A stretch of 64,000 bases of DNA from Niastella vici (GCF_002077945.1 NZ_LVYD01000042.1:186001-250000), one strand, 5' to 3'; counted from the stretch's first letter, positions 35,718-45,597 are shown. The notes: generated from the letters alone by a model not told the origin. Numbers and translations: made by a program.

Positions 35718-37157
35718 ATGCAAAAGAACAAACTGAACGGCACCGATCACCTGTACCTGCAGATCGCCGGCAGCCTTGAACAGATGATCCACAATGAGAT
35801 CCTGAAGATCGGCGACAAGCTGCCTTCGGTACGCATGCTGAGCGATGAGTACGGCATCAGCATGGGTACGGCCTTTCAGGCCTATTATTACCTCGAAGGA
35901 AAAGGACTGATCGAGAGCCGCCCCAAATCGGGTTATTATGTTCGCTTTAACCAAAAGCGGTTCCCCGCCCTGCCCGCGGCGCCCAAACCCGAAACCCTTG
36001 CCGGCACAATCAGTGTTGATGAAATGGTAGCAGCCGTTTTTAAAAAACTGAGCGCCTCCGACATCACCAACCTGGCCATTGCGGCCCCGGCCAAGGAACT
36101 ATTGCCTACAGCCAAATTGAATAAAAGCATTGTGCATGCATTCCGCCATTCGCCAACCAGTTGTATACAATATGAAGACACCCAGGGAAACCTGGAACTG
36201 CGCAAACAGGTAGCCCGCATGGCTTTTAACTGGGGCGGAAAGATCAGCGCCAATGATGTGGTGATCACCGCCGGTTGTATGGAAGCGCTGTCTCTTTCTT
36301 TGCAGGCAGTTACCCGCCCAGGTGATACGGTAGCCATTGAAACGCCTACTTTCTTTGGCATTTTTCAGGTGATGGAAACCCTTGGCTTACACGTTATTGA
36401 AATACCCACCGATGCGGTAACCGGTATAGATCTCAACTACCTGGAGCAGGCCATTAAAACATCGAACATAAAAGCCTGTGTGTTTGTGCCCAGCTTTAAC
36501 AACCCGCTCGGCTGTTGTATGCCCGATGAAAATAAAAAGGCGCTGGTTGAGCTCATCACTAAACACCGCATTCCCCTTATAGAAGATGATATTTATGGCG
36601 AATTGTATTTCGGTCAACACCGGCCGCGCTGCTGCAAAACTTATGACACCGAAGGCTGGGTACTGTATTGCGCTTCCATCAGCAAATCACTGGCGCCGGG
36701 TTATCGCATCGGGTGGTGCATTCCCGGCCGGTTCAGGGAACAACTAACGCGGTTAAAAATGCGGCATACCATTACGGGGGTTACCATTACGCAGCAGGCC
36801 ATGGCGCACTTTCTTAGCATAGGCCGGTTCGATTATCATTTGAAAAAATTACGTACCGCCCTGCATACCCAACAACTGCGGTATGTACAGGGCATACTCG
36901 ATCATTTTCCTGAAAATACCAAGGTATCGCGGCCGCAGGGTGGTTTTGTGCTGTGGCTCGAGCTGAATAAAAAGGTGAACACGTTCCAATTGTACCAGGA
37001 AGCTATGAAATACCAGGTATCGGTAGCACCGGGCAGAATATTCTCCATGCGCGATCGGTACAGCAATTATATGCGCATCGGCTATGGGCAGCCGTGGAAT
37101 GATGGGGTTGAACGGGGATTACGAATATTAGGCGGATTGGTAAAAAAAATGGGCTGA
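35718..37157 (+). CDS. MocR-type GntR/aminotransferase-fold transcriptional regulator
   Basis: 479 residues from the ATG at 35718, which places the start just before the DNA-binding domain. The N-terminal GntR winged helix is DHLYLQIAGSLEQMIHNEIL with LPSVRMLSDEYGISMGTAFQ. From about residue 95 the protein is a fold-type-I PLP aminotransferase: ITAGCMEALSLSLQAVTRPG, PSFNNPLGCCMPDENK, IEDDIYGELYF and the Lys for PLP in YCASISKSLAPGYRIGW. MocR proteins use the PLP domain as a sensor of PLP or an amino compound. The regulated gene is not adjacent; MobA converges on it with a 9-bp gap. It may regulate mainly itself and unlinked genes. Confidence 0.93.
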   Translation: MQKNKLNGTDHLYLQIAGSLEQMIHNEILKIGDKLPSVRMLSDEYGISMGTAFQAYYYLEGKGLIESRPKSGYYVRFNQKRFPALPAAPKPETLAGTISVDEMVAAVFKKLSASDITNLAIAAPAKELLPTAKLNKSIVHAFRHSPTSCIQYEDTQGNLELRKQVARMAFNWGGKISANDVVITAGCMEALSLSLQAVTRPGDTVAIETPTFFGIFQVMETLGLHVIEIPTDAVTGIDLNYLEQAIKTSNIKACVFVPSFNNPLGCCMPDENKKALVELITKHRIPLIEDDIYGELYFGQHRPRCCKTYDTEGWVLYCASISKSLAPGYRIGWCIPGRFREQLTRLKMRHTITGVTITQQAMAHFLSIGRFDYHLKKLRTALHTQQLRYVQGILDHFPENTKVSRPQGGFVLWLELNKKVNTFQLYQEAMKYQVSVAPGRIFSMRDRYSNYMRIGYGQPWNDGVERGLRILGGLVKKMG

Positions 37158-37166
37158 GGTGAGACT

Positions 37167-37766
37167 TCAGGCCGGTGGGTGCTCAAAATACGCTTCTATA
37201 TCGGCGTTTGAATTATAATTGCGGAATACATGCTGGGTGCGCATTTGCAAACGTTGCGTACAACCTTCATCAAATATGGCCTGCAGACTGTAATTCTTCA
37301 GGCGGCCGATCATAATACGGCCCGCCACTTTTTCCAAACCGGTACGTGTGTAGATACCACAAAATGGTTGTGCAAAATCAACGTCCTGGTATACATAAAA
37401 ATCGTACTGGTTATCGCGCATATATTCCTGCAACAGGTGATCGATGGAACCGGCATCCAGATCGAGCATATCGCAAGCCAGTAACAGCAGGTCTTTATCG
37501 GGAAATTGTTGATGAACACTGAGCAGCCCCTTCAACGGGCCTTCCACCTCAGCATTATCAACCACGAGTAATTCGGGAGAAACCTCTTCGCAATACGTAT
37601 GTACCTGTTGTGTATTTACCGAATACACCACCGGTAAATGGAACATGGCCAGCTTCTCATGCATATGTTTGGCCCAGATGGTATTGCGAATTGGCAACAG
37701 GCCTTTATCAGCACCCATGCGTTTGCTTTCGCCACCACATAATATTACACCTAACAGGTTTTCCAT
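37167..37766 (-). CDS. mobA: Molybdenum cofactor guanylyltransferase MobA
   Basis: 199 residues from the ATG at 37766; three further codons upstream also open with ATG. The nucleotidyltransferase signature GVILCGGESKRMGADKGLL is at the N-terminus, followed by DNAEVEGPLKGLLS and LLLACDMLDLD with metal-binding Asp. MobA attaches GMP to molybdopterin, giving the bis-MGD cofactor needed by the nitrate reductase encoded three genes upstream. It is the last gene of the probable nitrate operon, 35 bp behind the SelW-like gene and convergent with the MocR gene. Confidence 0.93.
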   Translation of the reverse strand: MENLLGVILCGGESKRMGADKGLLPIRNTIWAKHMHEKLAMFHLPVVYSVNTQQVHTYCEEVSPELLVVDNAEVEGPLKGLLSVHQQFPDKDLLLLACDMLDLDAGSIDHLLQEYMRDNQYDFYVYQDVDFAQPFCGIYTRTGLEKVAGRIMIGRLKNYSLQAIFDEGCTQRLQMRTQHVFRNYNSNADIEAYFEHPPA

Positions 37767-37801
37767 AATATACATACTGGTAAGGTGATCAATTAAAGCA
37801 A

Positions 37802-38089
37802 TCAGTCATGCACTTTGCGATCGGCATGTCCCAGGCTTTTGCCCGGCGCCACCACATCGCGCACTAACTGCTTAACTTCTTTAATTTCAAGGAAACCGCC
37901 TATTTCTTTTCGATCAAAAACCTTCTGGTCTCCGATGCAAATAGTGTACCGGCCACTAACCTCACTGGGCATCAACAACACGCCCTGCAATTCATCGGCA
38001 AAGGTTGTCAACAACTCCTGTGCCATATACGCGGCACGCAGCAACCATCCGCATTTGGGACAATATTCTATTGTAATAGTAGGTTTCAT
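37802..38089 (-). CDS. SelT/SelW/SelH-like (Rdx family) protein
   Basis: 95 residues from the ATG at 38089; an upstream start would add 20 residues before the conserved first strand. The family pattern is ITIEYCPKCGWLLRAAYMAQ, with a CxxC redox motif (here Cys in place of selenocysteine), then SGRYTICIGDQKVFDRKE and GFLEIKEVKQLVRD. These thioredoxin-fold proteins are thought to be thiol redox factors; no precise role is known. Its place between the rubredoxin-tailed protein and mobA suggests a redox or cofactor-maturation role in nitrate reduction, which is inference. Confidence 0.85.
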   Translation of the reverse strand: MKPTITIEYCPKCGWLLRAAYMAQELLTTFADELQGVLLMPSEVSGRYTICIGDQKVFDRKEIGGFLEIKEVKQLVRDVVAPGKSLGHADRKVHD

Positions 38090-38253
38090 GCGACAAAGAT
38101 AAGGGTTCAGGGGCCATAGCACAAGCACCCGGAACCTGGTATAAGTCACAATTTGGGGAGGTGAACGTTTCTACACTTCGGCCTTCCGGCGGCGGGCCTC
38201 AGGGCCTGCAGGTAAAAAGTATGTTAAATATGATGATTTATTGGCAAGTTTGC

Positions 38254-39741
38254 CTATACCTTAGCCCCTTCTGCTTTTACCGCCTGAAACTCAGATTTTG
38301 ACGATTCACATACCGGGCAACTATACGTATTGGGCAACTGGCTGAATGAGGTACCCGCGGCAATATCATTTATACTATCGCCATACTGTTCATCATACAC
38401 GGTAAAACAATGCTTACATTGATAAATAACGGGCACATTTACCGCCGTTTTAACGGTGGGCTCCTGTACCACTTCCTGCCGGTAAACACTGTGCAAAATT
38501 TTATCGGCCTCGGTAGTGAGATCATAAAAATATTTGCAGAGCGAAATTAAGTAAGCGCCCAGTTCCTCCTTTTGCACTGCCTTGCGAAATAAGATATACT
38601 CCCGGGAATTGGGATTAAAATCCCTGGTGTACATAATATCGTAGCGGTTCATTGAAGCGCTCTTGTTACGGCTTGTATTGTTTTGCTTTGCGATCACTAC
38701 TGCACCAAACAAACCAAATAAACCGCTCTTGGGTTTGGTTTTAATAGCGAAGCTCAATCCGTGCGTACGTACATCATCTTTATCGAACTGACGAATGATA
38801 TACCGTTTCAGGTTCAGGCCTTCTTCACTCAGGTCTTCTACCTGCCAGTTGAGCTCATTGGCCGCATGGTGCACATTGATGCGGTACGTGTTCAGCACAT
38901 ATTCCCAGGCCGTGCGGTCGTTTTGCGCAATACCTTTTACAATAAGCGATTTCCAGGGTGTAACATACAACTGCCCTACCTTGGTCTTCAAACAAATGGA
39001 GGCTATATCTTTCAGGAACGAAACCGGAAAACATTCATCGCGGCGATAAATGCCCAGCCAGGTCTTTTCGCCATAGCGGTTAAAACCTTCGTAATAAGGC
39101 AGGGCAAATTTGGGTATGCTCAGTTCGGCAGTAACCGGTTGCATTATGAACTGTTCCTTCTTATGCACCATTTCATACAACACATCGCCATCGGTAAGCG
39201 TTTTGTTGTCAATGATGGCTTCTTCGAGCAACCGGGTCATACGCGGAATATCATCTGAATATATCAATCCTTTCCAGCAATAGATGACCGTGGTTTTGGG
39301 AAAACGGATGTATAAATACCAGTAGTTATTTACCGGTGATGAAATAAAATTGATATTCCCGGTAAAGAAGGGAATAAAGCTCTGGTTGGCATCAACCAGG
39401 TTCAGCTTCAACCGCGGGCGATAATCGAACAGGCCAAGAATATCTTTATATACGCCTTCGCTTAACCAGTTGGAATTCTGAAACACATCTTCTGCCACAT
39501 AGGAGGTAAGGATGTTTGAATACTCATCCCTGTTCACTTCATATACAACGCCCAGCTGGTCCAACGCTGTGCGGAATTCTTTTTCATTATTGCTGTCGGC
39601 ACGGCAAAACAATTGTTGCCGGTTACCAAATTGAACCTGGTCAACTCCACAACGTTCGGCAGCCTCCATCCACGCATGCAGGTCACCGGCAGCTACTATA
39701 CCGCCGGGAAGATTGATCTTTATATGATGATACTTTCGCAT
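38254..39741 (-). CDS. Rubredoxin-tailed protein with nitrite-reductase-like half domains
   Basis: 495 residues. The N-terminus (INLPGGIVAAGDLHAWMEAA) resembles the ferredoxin-like half domain of siroheme nitrite/sulfite reductases and a second such region follows about residues 215-330, but the C-x5-C and C-x3-C cysteines that bind siroheme-4Fe4S are absent. The last 60 residues form a rubredoxin domain: YQCKHCFTVYDE and TYSCPVCESSKSEFQ give the four Cys for one iron. It lies 22 bp behind the nitrate reductase gene and is probably its electron carrier, with the degenerate part acting as a docking module. The rubredoxin assignment is firm; the rest is inferred. Confidence 0.75.
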   Translation of the reverse strand: MRKYHHIKINLPGGIVAAGDLHAWMEAAERCGVDQVQFGNRQQLFCRADSNNEKEFRTALDQLGVVYEVNRDEYSNILTSYVAEDVFQNSNWLSEGVYKDILGLFDYRPRLKLNLVDANQSFIPFFTGNINFISSPVNNYWYLYIRFPKTTVIYCWKGLIYSDDIPRMTRLLEEAIIDNKTLTDGDVLYEMVHKKEQFIMQPVTAELSIPKFALPYYEGFNRYGEKTWLGIYRRDECFPVSFLKDIASICLKTKVGQLYVTPWKSLIVKGIAQNDRTAWEYVLNTYRINVHHAANELNWQVEDLSEEGLNLKRYIIRQFDKDDVRTHGLSFAIKTKPKSGLFGLFGAVVIAKQNNTSRNKSASMNRYDIMYTRDFNPNSREYILFRKAVQKEELGAYLISLCKYFYDLTTEADKILHSVYRQEVVQEPTVKTAVNVPVIYQCKHCFTVYDEQYGDSINDIAAGTSFSQLPNTYSCPVCESSKSEFQAVKAEGAKV

Positions 39742-39763
39742 GTTTTCAGTTCTTAATTATCAG

Positions 39764-42700
39764 TTATTTCACCAACAGACTATTTGTTACACCAGCCAAT
39801 GTCTCCTCAAGGATCCTTTGCACTTCTGGCCGGCACGAACCGCAACCAGTTCCGGCCCCTGTTGACGAGCACAATTGTTTAAAGTCGGTGCAGCCTTCGT
39901 TTATTTTATTCTTCAGATTCTCACTACCCACGTTGTTACAGCTGCATACCAGCTTACCCAATACCGGTTCAGCTTTTTTGCCGCTGCGCAACAATTGTAA
40001 ACGTTTTTCATTGAGCTCTATCTTATTGGCGATAAGCTCCCTGAATTCCTGGAACTCAGTTTTGTCACCGATCAATATGGCGCCCACCAGGCGGTCCTGG
40101 TGAATGATACATTTTTTGTAATAGCGTTTTGCTTTATCCAGGAAGATGATCTCTTCATATTCGTCGTTGGGACATTCAGGTATTCCAATACTGCACAGAT
40201 CGAAGCCATGGATCTTGATAATGTTCATGAACAGGCTGCCTTTGTAATGGCTGGCAATATCACCCATTAAATAGCGGGCTACAATATGCGCCTGTTGTTC
40301 AGCTGCGGCCGTAATTCCATACAGCGTGCCTTCAAACTCGGCAATCTCTCCTATTGCAAAAACATTGGGATCGCTGGTTTGCAGGCGCTCGTTCACAATA
40401 ACGCCACGCTGGCAATGCAGTCCGGTTTCTTTGGCCAGCTCAATATTGGGCACGGTACCAATAGCAAATACGAGGGCATTACAATCGATCACCACACCGC
40501 TTTTGAGGCGGATGCCGGTAAGCTCACTGCGGCCATAGAACAATTGCACCTCATCGTCGTAATAAATATCGCAATGCTGATCGGCCATTTCTTCGTGCAA
40601 CATCTGACTTCCCAACGGATCTAACTGCCGATCGAGGAAGCGGGAAATGCGCTGTACAATGGTAACCTTTATATCTACTTCGCGCAGGGAAGCGGCCAGC
40701 TCGAGCCCCAATAATCCACCACCTACGATCACTACATGACCATCGCGCGGTACGTGGTTCTTGAACTCATCGGCATCGGTACGGCTGCGCATGGTGAAAA
40801 TACCTTTTAACGCAGGCACGTTGCGCGGAACCGCTGCGCGGCTACCTGTAGCCATCAGCAGCACATCGTAATAAGTTGTACGGCCGGTAGAATCGATCAC
40901 ATATTTATTCTCCCGGTCTATTTTTTCAATACTTACTCCTTTATACAATTTGATATTATAGTTGGGTTCTTCCGATTCTTTCATCTTGATCAGCTGCTCC
41001 CAACTTTGGGTGCCGCTGATATAATCGGGCAACATCACCCGGTTGTAAAACGGAAAATTCTCTTTGCTGAAGATCACCAGTTCATCTTCACTGTTCATTT
41101 CGCGGTACGATTTCACAAAACCAAACGCCCCGGCGCCGGCGCCAATGATCACAATGCGCTGCCTTGGCTTTTTATACGGCGCTACCTGTACTGCACAAAA
41201 TTTGAAATCAGGTTCTTTTGAAATGGGATCAACCATGGGGCTGGTCACATTGTTTGCCCGGTTAAGGTCGTTGTTCAGGATCTTTCCCCAGTGCATGGGC
41301 AGAAATACAACGCCTTTCTTAATGGTGTTCGATACCGATGCTTTTACCCGCACTTCGCCCCGTCGCGAACTCACGACGGCAATATCGCCGTCTTTTAAAT
41401 GCAGGCGGCGAGCATCTTCGGGATTAATTTCAAGGTATGCCTGCGAAATATGTTGCTTCAACTTATTCACCTTACCGGTTTTGCTCATCGTATGCCATTG
41501 ATCGCGTATACGGCCGGTAGTTAGAATGAACGGGAAATCGCCATCGGGTTTTTCACTCGTAAGGTCATCGGGCACCGGGTGAATGATGGCTTTGGTAGAA
41601 GGTGTATAGAAGGTCTTGTCTGTAAACAAGCGTACAGTGCCCTGGCCTGTTTCCTCTTTTGGAAACGGCCATTGCACTGACCTCCTGTTTTTCAGAACTG
41701 AGTAGTTTAATCCGCTAACATCAATATTGGTTCCTTCGGTGAGCTTTGCATGCTCATCGTATATGGCCGATGCATCGGCATAATCGAAACCATGGTAACC
41801 CATTTTTTGGGCAAACCGGCAAATGATCTCTGCATCGGGCAGGGCTTCACCGGGCGCATCCACCACCTTGTTCAGGTAAGAAATGCGTCGTTCCGAATTG
41901 GTCATGGTGCCCTCTTTTTCCGTCCAGGTGGCGGCGGGCAAAATAACGTCGGCATATTTCAGGGTCTCGGGCTGGTTGCTCATTTCCTGTACCACTACAA
42001 ACTTCGCTTTCTTCAAACCCTCTTCTGCGACCCGTACGTTCGGCAAACTAACCAGCGGGTTGGTGCAAATGATCCAGATGGCTTTCAACCGGCCATCGTT
42101 CAGTGCATCGAACATTTCAGTGGCAGTAAGCCCGGGTTTGGGCGATATACTGGTTCCGCCCCAGAATTTCTCCACCTCTGCACGATGTTCAGGGTTGGCG
42201 AGGTTGCGATGCGCCGGCAACAGGTTCGCTAAACCACCTACCTCGCGGCCACCCATGGCATTCGGCTGCCCTGTTAAAGAGAATGGGCCAGAACCGGGTT
42301 TGCCAATATGTCCGGTGATGAGGTTCAGGTTTATTAAACTGAGGTTCTTGTTTACGCCAACAGCACTTTGGTTCAGCCCCATCGTCCACAGGCTCATAAA
42401 CCCTTTTGCATTGCCAATGTGCTGGGCAGCCAGCTTGATGCTCATTACATCTATACCGCAGATCCCGGCCGCTTCGGCCAGCGTGCGTTGGAAAACGATC
42501 TTTTTATATTGCTCAAACCCTTCGGCATGGTTCTTTACAAAATCAAGATCAACATCGCCATTCTCGATCAGCAACCTGCCAATAGCATGGTTCAGCGTAA
42601 TATCAGTACCGGGATTCAACTGCAGGTGTACATCGGCAAGGGAACAGGTATCTGTTTTACGCGGATCGGCCACAATGATCTTTACATGCGGATTGGCCGC

Positions 42701-43288
42701 TTTATGCGCTTCTATCCGGCGCCATAAAATGGGATGACACCAGGCGGGGTTGGCGCCTGTAATAAAAAAACAATCAGCCAGTTCAATATCATCATAGCAA
42801 CCGGGCACACTGTCTTCACCCAACGACATCTTGTAACCAACCACGGCGCTGCTCATACACAGGCGCGAATTGGTGTCGATGTTATTGCTTCCAATAAACC
42901 CTTTGATGAGTTTATTGATAACATAATACTCTTCAGTTAAACATTGCCCCGATACATAAAAAGCAACGGAATCAGGCCCATACTTATCAATAAAGGTCTT
43001 GAATACGGCAGCAGTGCGATTCAGCGCATCGTCCCAGGAAACCCGTTGCAAGGGCATATTCTTATTGTAACGCATTTGCGGGTACAACAAGCGATCGCTT
43101 CTGTCATTAACAGTATAATGCAGATTCATGCCTTTGCTACACAACATGCCTTTGTTTACCGGATGTTGCTTGTCGCCTTCAACAGTTATGATCCCCCTTT
43201 TGTCCTTATTTACAACGATGCCACAGCCCACGCCGCAGTAGCTGCAGGTGGTGGTCACTGATTCGGGATGCTGATTATTCATGTTCAT
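39764..43288 (-). CDS. Assimilatory nitrate reductase fused to FAD/NAD module and BFD [2Fe-2S] domain
   Basis: 1,174 residues in one chain. Residues 14-60 bind a [4Fe-4S] cluster (TCSYCGVGCGIVV, then GMLCSKGMN). The Mo-bisMGD catalytic region runs to about 575 (YVSGQCLTEEYYVINKLIKG; GANPAWCHPILWRRIE; GPFSLTGQPNAMGGREVGGL), followed by the molydopterin-binding domain (LTTGRIRDQWHTMSKTGKV) to about 690. From 705 there is a NirB-like pyridine-nucleotide oxidoreductase (IVIIGAGAGAFG; HVVIVGGGLLGLELA) and at 1114-1153 a BFD-type cluster (LVCSCNNVG...GTGCGSCRPEV). It reduces nitrate to nitrite in the cytoplasm, taking electrons from NAD(P)H directly or via the neighbouring rubredoxin protein. It is the core gene of the operon. 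Confidence 0.93.
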   Translation of the reverse strand: MNMNNQHPESVTTTCSYCGVGCGIVVNKDKRGIITVEGDKQHPVNKGMLCSKGMNLHYTVNDRSDRLLYPQMRYNKNMPLQRVSWDDALNRTAAVFKTFIDKYGPDSVAFYVSGQCLTEEYYVINKLIKGFIGSNNIDTNSRLCMSSAVVGYKMSLGEDSVPGCYDDIELADCFFITGANPAWCHPILWRRIEAHKAANPHVKIIVADPRKTDTCSLADVHLQLNPGTDITLNHAIGRLLIENGDVDLDFVKNHAEGFEQYKKIVFQRTLAEAAGICGIDVMSIKLAAQHIGNAKGFMSLWTMGLNQSAVGVNKNLSLINLNLITGHIGKPGSGPFSLTGQPNAMGGREVGGLANLLPAHRNLANPEHRAEVEKFWGGTSISPKPGLTATEMFDALNDGRLKAIWIICTNPLVSLPNVRVAEEGLKKAKFVVVQEMSNQPETLKYADVILPAATWTEKEGTMTNSERRISYLNKVVDAPGEALPDAEIICRFAQKMGYHGFDYADASAIYDEHAKLTEGTNIDVSGLNYSVLKNRRSVQWPFPKEETGQGTVRLFTDKTFYTPSTKAIIHPVPDDLTSEKPDGDFPFILTTGRIRDQWHTMSKTGKVNKLKQHISQAYLEINPEDARRLHLKDGDIAVVSSRRGEVRVKASVSNTIKKGVVFLPMHWGKILNNDLNRANNVTSPMVDPISKEPDFKFCAVQVAPYKKPRQRIVIIGAGAGAFGFVKSYREMNSEDELVIFSKENFPFYNRVMLPDYISGTQSWEQLIKMKESEEPNYNIKLYKGVSIEKIDRENKYVIDSTGRTTYYDVLLMATGSRAAVPRNVPALKGIFTMRSRTDADEFKNHVPRDGHVVIVGGGLLGLELAASLREVDIKVTIVQRISRFLDRQLDPLGSQMLHEEMADQHCDIYYDDEVQLFYGRSELTGIRLKSGVVIDCNALVFAIGTVPNIELAKETGLHCQRGVIVNERLQTSDPNVFAIGEIAEFEGTLYGITAAAEQQAHIVARYLMGDIASHYKGSLFMNIIKIHGFDLCSIGIPECPNDEYEEIIFLDKAKRYYKKCIIHQDRLVGAILIGDKTEFQEFRELIANKIELNEKRLQLLRSGKKAEPVLGKLVCSCNNVGSENLKNKINEGCTDFKQLCSSTGAGTGCGSCRPEVQRILEETLAGVTNSLLVK

Positions 43289-43340
43289 GCTTTTGATAAA
43301 TCTCTATGCTAACTATCTTATGATCTTTCTCTTCAGTATA

Positions 43341-44648
43341 CTAAGCTCTCGCCAAAGCCGCTTCGTCTTTTATATTTGTTGCTGACTCAACTTTTTGTGA
43401 TGCACGTAAATGTGCCAGCAACACCAGCAAGCCTACCACGGCCACTCCAATACCAATGTACAGGAAGGCCTGCGAATAGGTAAGGTTCTTTGATTTGAAA
43501 AGAAACCCAATGCACATAGCGCCTATATTACCACCGGCGCCCACGATACCGGCCACACTACCAATTGCCTCCCGGTTCACAAATGGCACTATTGAATAGG
43601 TTCCGCCATTGGCCATTTTCAGGAACATGGCGAACAGTAACATAGAAATAATTGCTACGGGCAAAGTGCCTGCTTTGGCAAAGAGCATAATGCCAATTCC
43701 CTCGAGCAGTAAAAAGCCGGCCAGCAGCAATCCTTTACCACGCAAGCCGTACGCATTGCCAACTTTATCACTGATAATACCACCCATTGCCCGGGCAAAC
43801 AGGTTCATAAAACCGAATATGCTCGCCAATGCACCCGCCATAATAAGGGTAGCTTTGAAATTATCAACGAAGTAAGTGGCAGCTACGTTATCAACCGTGA
43901 TCTCAACACCAAAACAGGCGGCATAGGCAACTGCCAGTATCCATGTTCTGTAGTCTTTTAACGCCAGGATGAAAGTGCCTTTCTTCTTTTCTTTTGTTTG
44001 GCGAACGATCTCATTGTAGTTACCGTTTGGTGTGTCTTTGGTGAAACGGTAATACACAAATGCCATTACCAGCAATATGGCGCCAGGCACTACCATGGCA
44101 ACGCGCCAGGAGTTGCCTTTATCAATATAACCGGCGCCTACAAAAGCAGCTGCGATCAATGGCATTACTATTTGCGTAACACCGCCGCCCAGGTTGCCCC
44201 AGCCACCGGCAACGGCATTGGCCGTCCCTACCACATTGGGGGCAAACATTACTGAAGTATGGAACTGGGTAATAACGAAAGAAGCGCCAATGATGCCAAT
44301 GATCAATCGGAACAACAAAAATGATTCATAACTATTGGCAAACCCGATACACATTACGGGAATAGCGCCTAACACCAGCAAAATGGTGTATGATAACCGG
44401 GGCCCCAGTGTATCGCATAAACGGCCGATGATCAACCGCGCAATAATGGTAGCTGAAACCGATGCAATGGTAATATTACCTACCTGTTCTTTACTTAAAT
44501 GCAATTGCTCGCGTACCAGTGGCATCAGCGGTGCAATGCCAAACCAGCCAAAAAAGCAAAAGAAAAAAGTAAGCCAGGTAATGTGAAAAGTGCGCATCTG
44601 TATGCCCTTACCCGAGAAAATGTTCAGCTTTGCAAGCGGTTGATTCAT
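43341..44648 (-). CDS. MFS nitrate/nitrite transporter (NarK/NasA type)
   Basis: 435 residues with about 12 membrane helices. The two nitrate-signature glycine stretches of the NNP family are present: VAGGWGNLGGGVTQI in the fifth-helix region and GIVGAGGNIGAMCIGF in the eleventh. The conserved Arg positions lie in nearby helices (for example AKSIM-side RAMGGIISDKVGN). NarK-type proteins import nitrate with protons or exchange it for nitrite across the inner membrane. It sits between the ABC ATPase and nitrate reductase genes, so this operon encodes two different nitrate importers, perhaps for high and low nitrate concentration. Confidence 0.93.
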   Translation of the reverse strand: MNQPLAKLNIFSGKGIQMRTFHITWLTFFFCFFGWFGIAPLMPLVREQLHLSKEQVGNITIASVSATIIARLIIGRLCDTLGPRLSYTILLVLGAIPVMCIGFANSYESFLLFRLIIGIIGASFVITQFHTSVMFAPNVVGTANAVAGGWGNLGGGVTQIVMPLIAAAFVGAGYIDKGNSWRVAMVVPGAILLVMAFVYYRFTKDTPNGNYNEIVRQTKEKKKGTFILALKDYRTWILAVAYAACFGVEITVDNVAATYFVDNFKATLIMAGALASIFGFMNLFARAMGGIISDKVGNAYGLRGKGLLLAGFLLLEGIGIMLFAKAGTLPVAIISMLLFAMFLKMANGGTYSIVPFVNREAIGSVAGIVGAGGNIGAMCIGFLFKSKNLTYSQAFLYIGIGVAVVGLLVLLAHLRASQKVESATNIKDEAALARA

Positions 44649-44694
44649 GATTCAAAAATTAAATCTGTTATTAATAGCTGTTAGTTGGTTGTTT

Positions 44695-45561
44695 TTATTC
44701 TTTGATGTCGTCAATAGAAAATTTATCTATCAACAGGTTCAATAATTTATCGTGTGTGCTCATGTAAACCGGATCGTGCACGATCTCTTTTTTATTGCGC
44801 GGCCGTTCCAGGGGAACAGGTACGATCTCCTTTATCGTTGCTTCCGGACCGTTATTCATCACCACTACCCTGTCGCTCAAAAAGATGGCTTCTTCAATAT
44901 CATGGGTTACCATAACGATCGTTTTTTCGCGGTTATCGAGGTTCCATAATTTCAGCAGCTCAACGTGCATATTGCTTTTGGTCAATGCATCGAGCGCGCC
45001 AAACGGTTCATCGAGCAACAGAATCGACGGGTTGATGGCGAATGCACGGGCAATGGCCACCCGCTGTTTCATGCCGCCTGATAATTGACCGGGCAATTTG
45101 TCCTTATGGTCCCACAAATGCACGGTCTTCAGATTGCGTTCAACGAGTTCTCTTTTTTCGCTTTTTGAAAGATCTTTTAATGCAGAGTCAACGGCTTCAT
45201 AAATATTCCTGTACACGGTTAGCCAGGGTAGCAGGGAATAATTCTGAAAAACAATGCCTCTGTCGGGGCCAGGGCCCATTACTTTTTTACCATTGGCGAT
45301 CACTTCACCGGTGGTGGGCTTTACCATGCCGCTGATGGTTCCCATCAGGGTCGATTTACCACAACCGGAGTGACCTATCAGAGAGATGATCTCTCCCTTT
45401 TGTACGGTGAGTGAAATTTCCTTCACCGCGGTATAGGTTCCTTTCGGTGTTTTAAAACTTACCGTAACATTATTAATACCTATTGCAGGTGCTGGTGTTA
45501 ATACCGGTTCCAAAATGGAATCGACAATGGTTTGTGTTGCTATTTTAGTAGTTGAGTTCAT
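44695..45561 (-). CDS. Nitrate ABC transporter ATP-binding protein
   Basis: 288 residues. Walker A GHSGCGKST, Q-loop in IVFQNYSLLPWLTV, signature LSGGMKQR, Walker B ILLLDEPFGALD and switch His in VMVTHDIEEAIFLSDR are all present, so it should be an active ATPase. The NrtD/SsuB/TauB branch is indicated by KVMGPGPDRGIVFQ. There is no fused regulatory domain of the NrtC type. It follows the permease gene by 36 bp and would power nitrate uptake through it. Confidence 0.93.
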   Translation of the reverse strand: MNSTTKIATQTIVDSILEPVLTPAPAIGINNVTVSFKTPKGTYTAVKEISLTVQKGEIISLIGHSGCGKSTLMGTISGMVKPTTGEVIANGKKVMGPGPDRGIVFQNYSLLPWLTVYRNIYEAVDSALKDLSKSEKRELVERNLKTVHLWDHKDKLPGQLSGGMKQRVAIARAFAINPSILLLDEPFGALDALTKSNMHVELLKLWNLDNREKTIVMVTHDIEEAIFLSDRVVVMNNGPEATIKEIVPVPLERPRNKKEIVHDPVYMSTHDKLLNLLIDKFSIDDIKE

Positions 45562-45597
45562 TGTTGTCGGCTTTAACGCGTTTAAAAAATTAATTGA

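Noticed and set aside
41883-42737. 284-codon open frame on the plus strand
   Set aside because: Antisense to the nitrate reductase gene; Ser/Pro-rich shadow composition and no domain.
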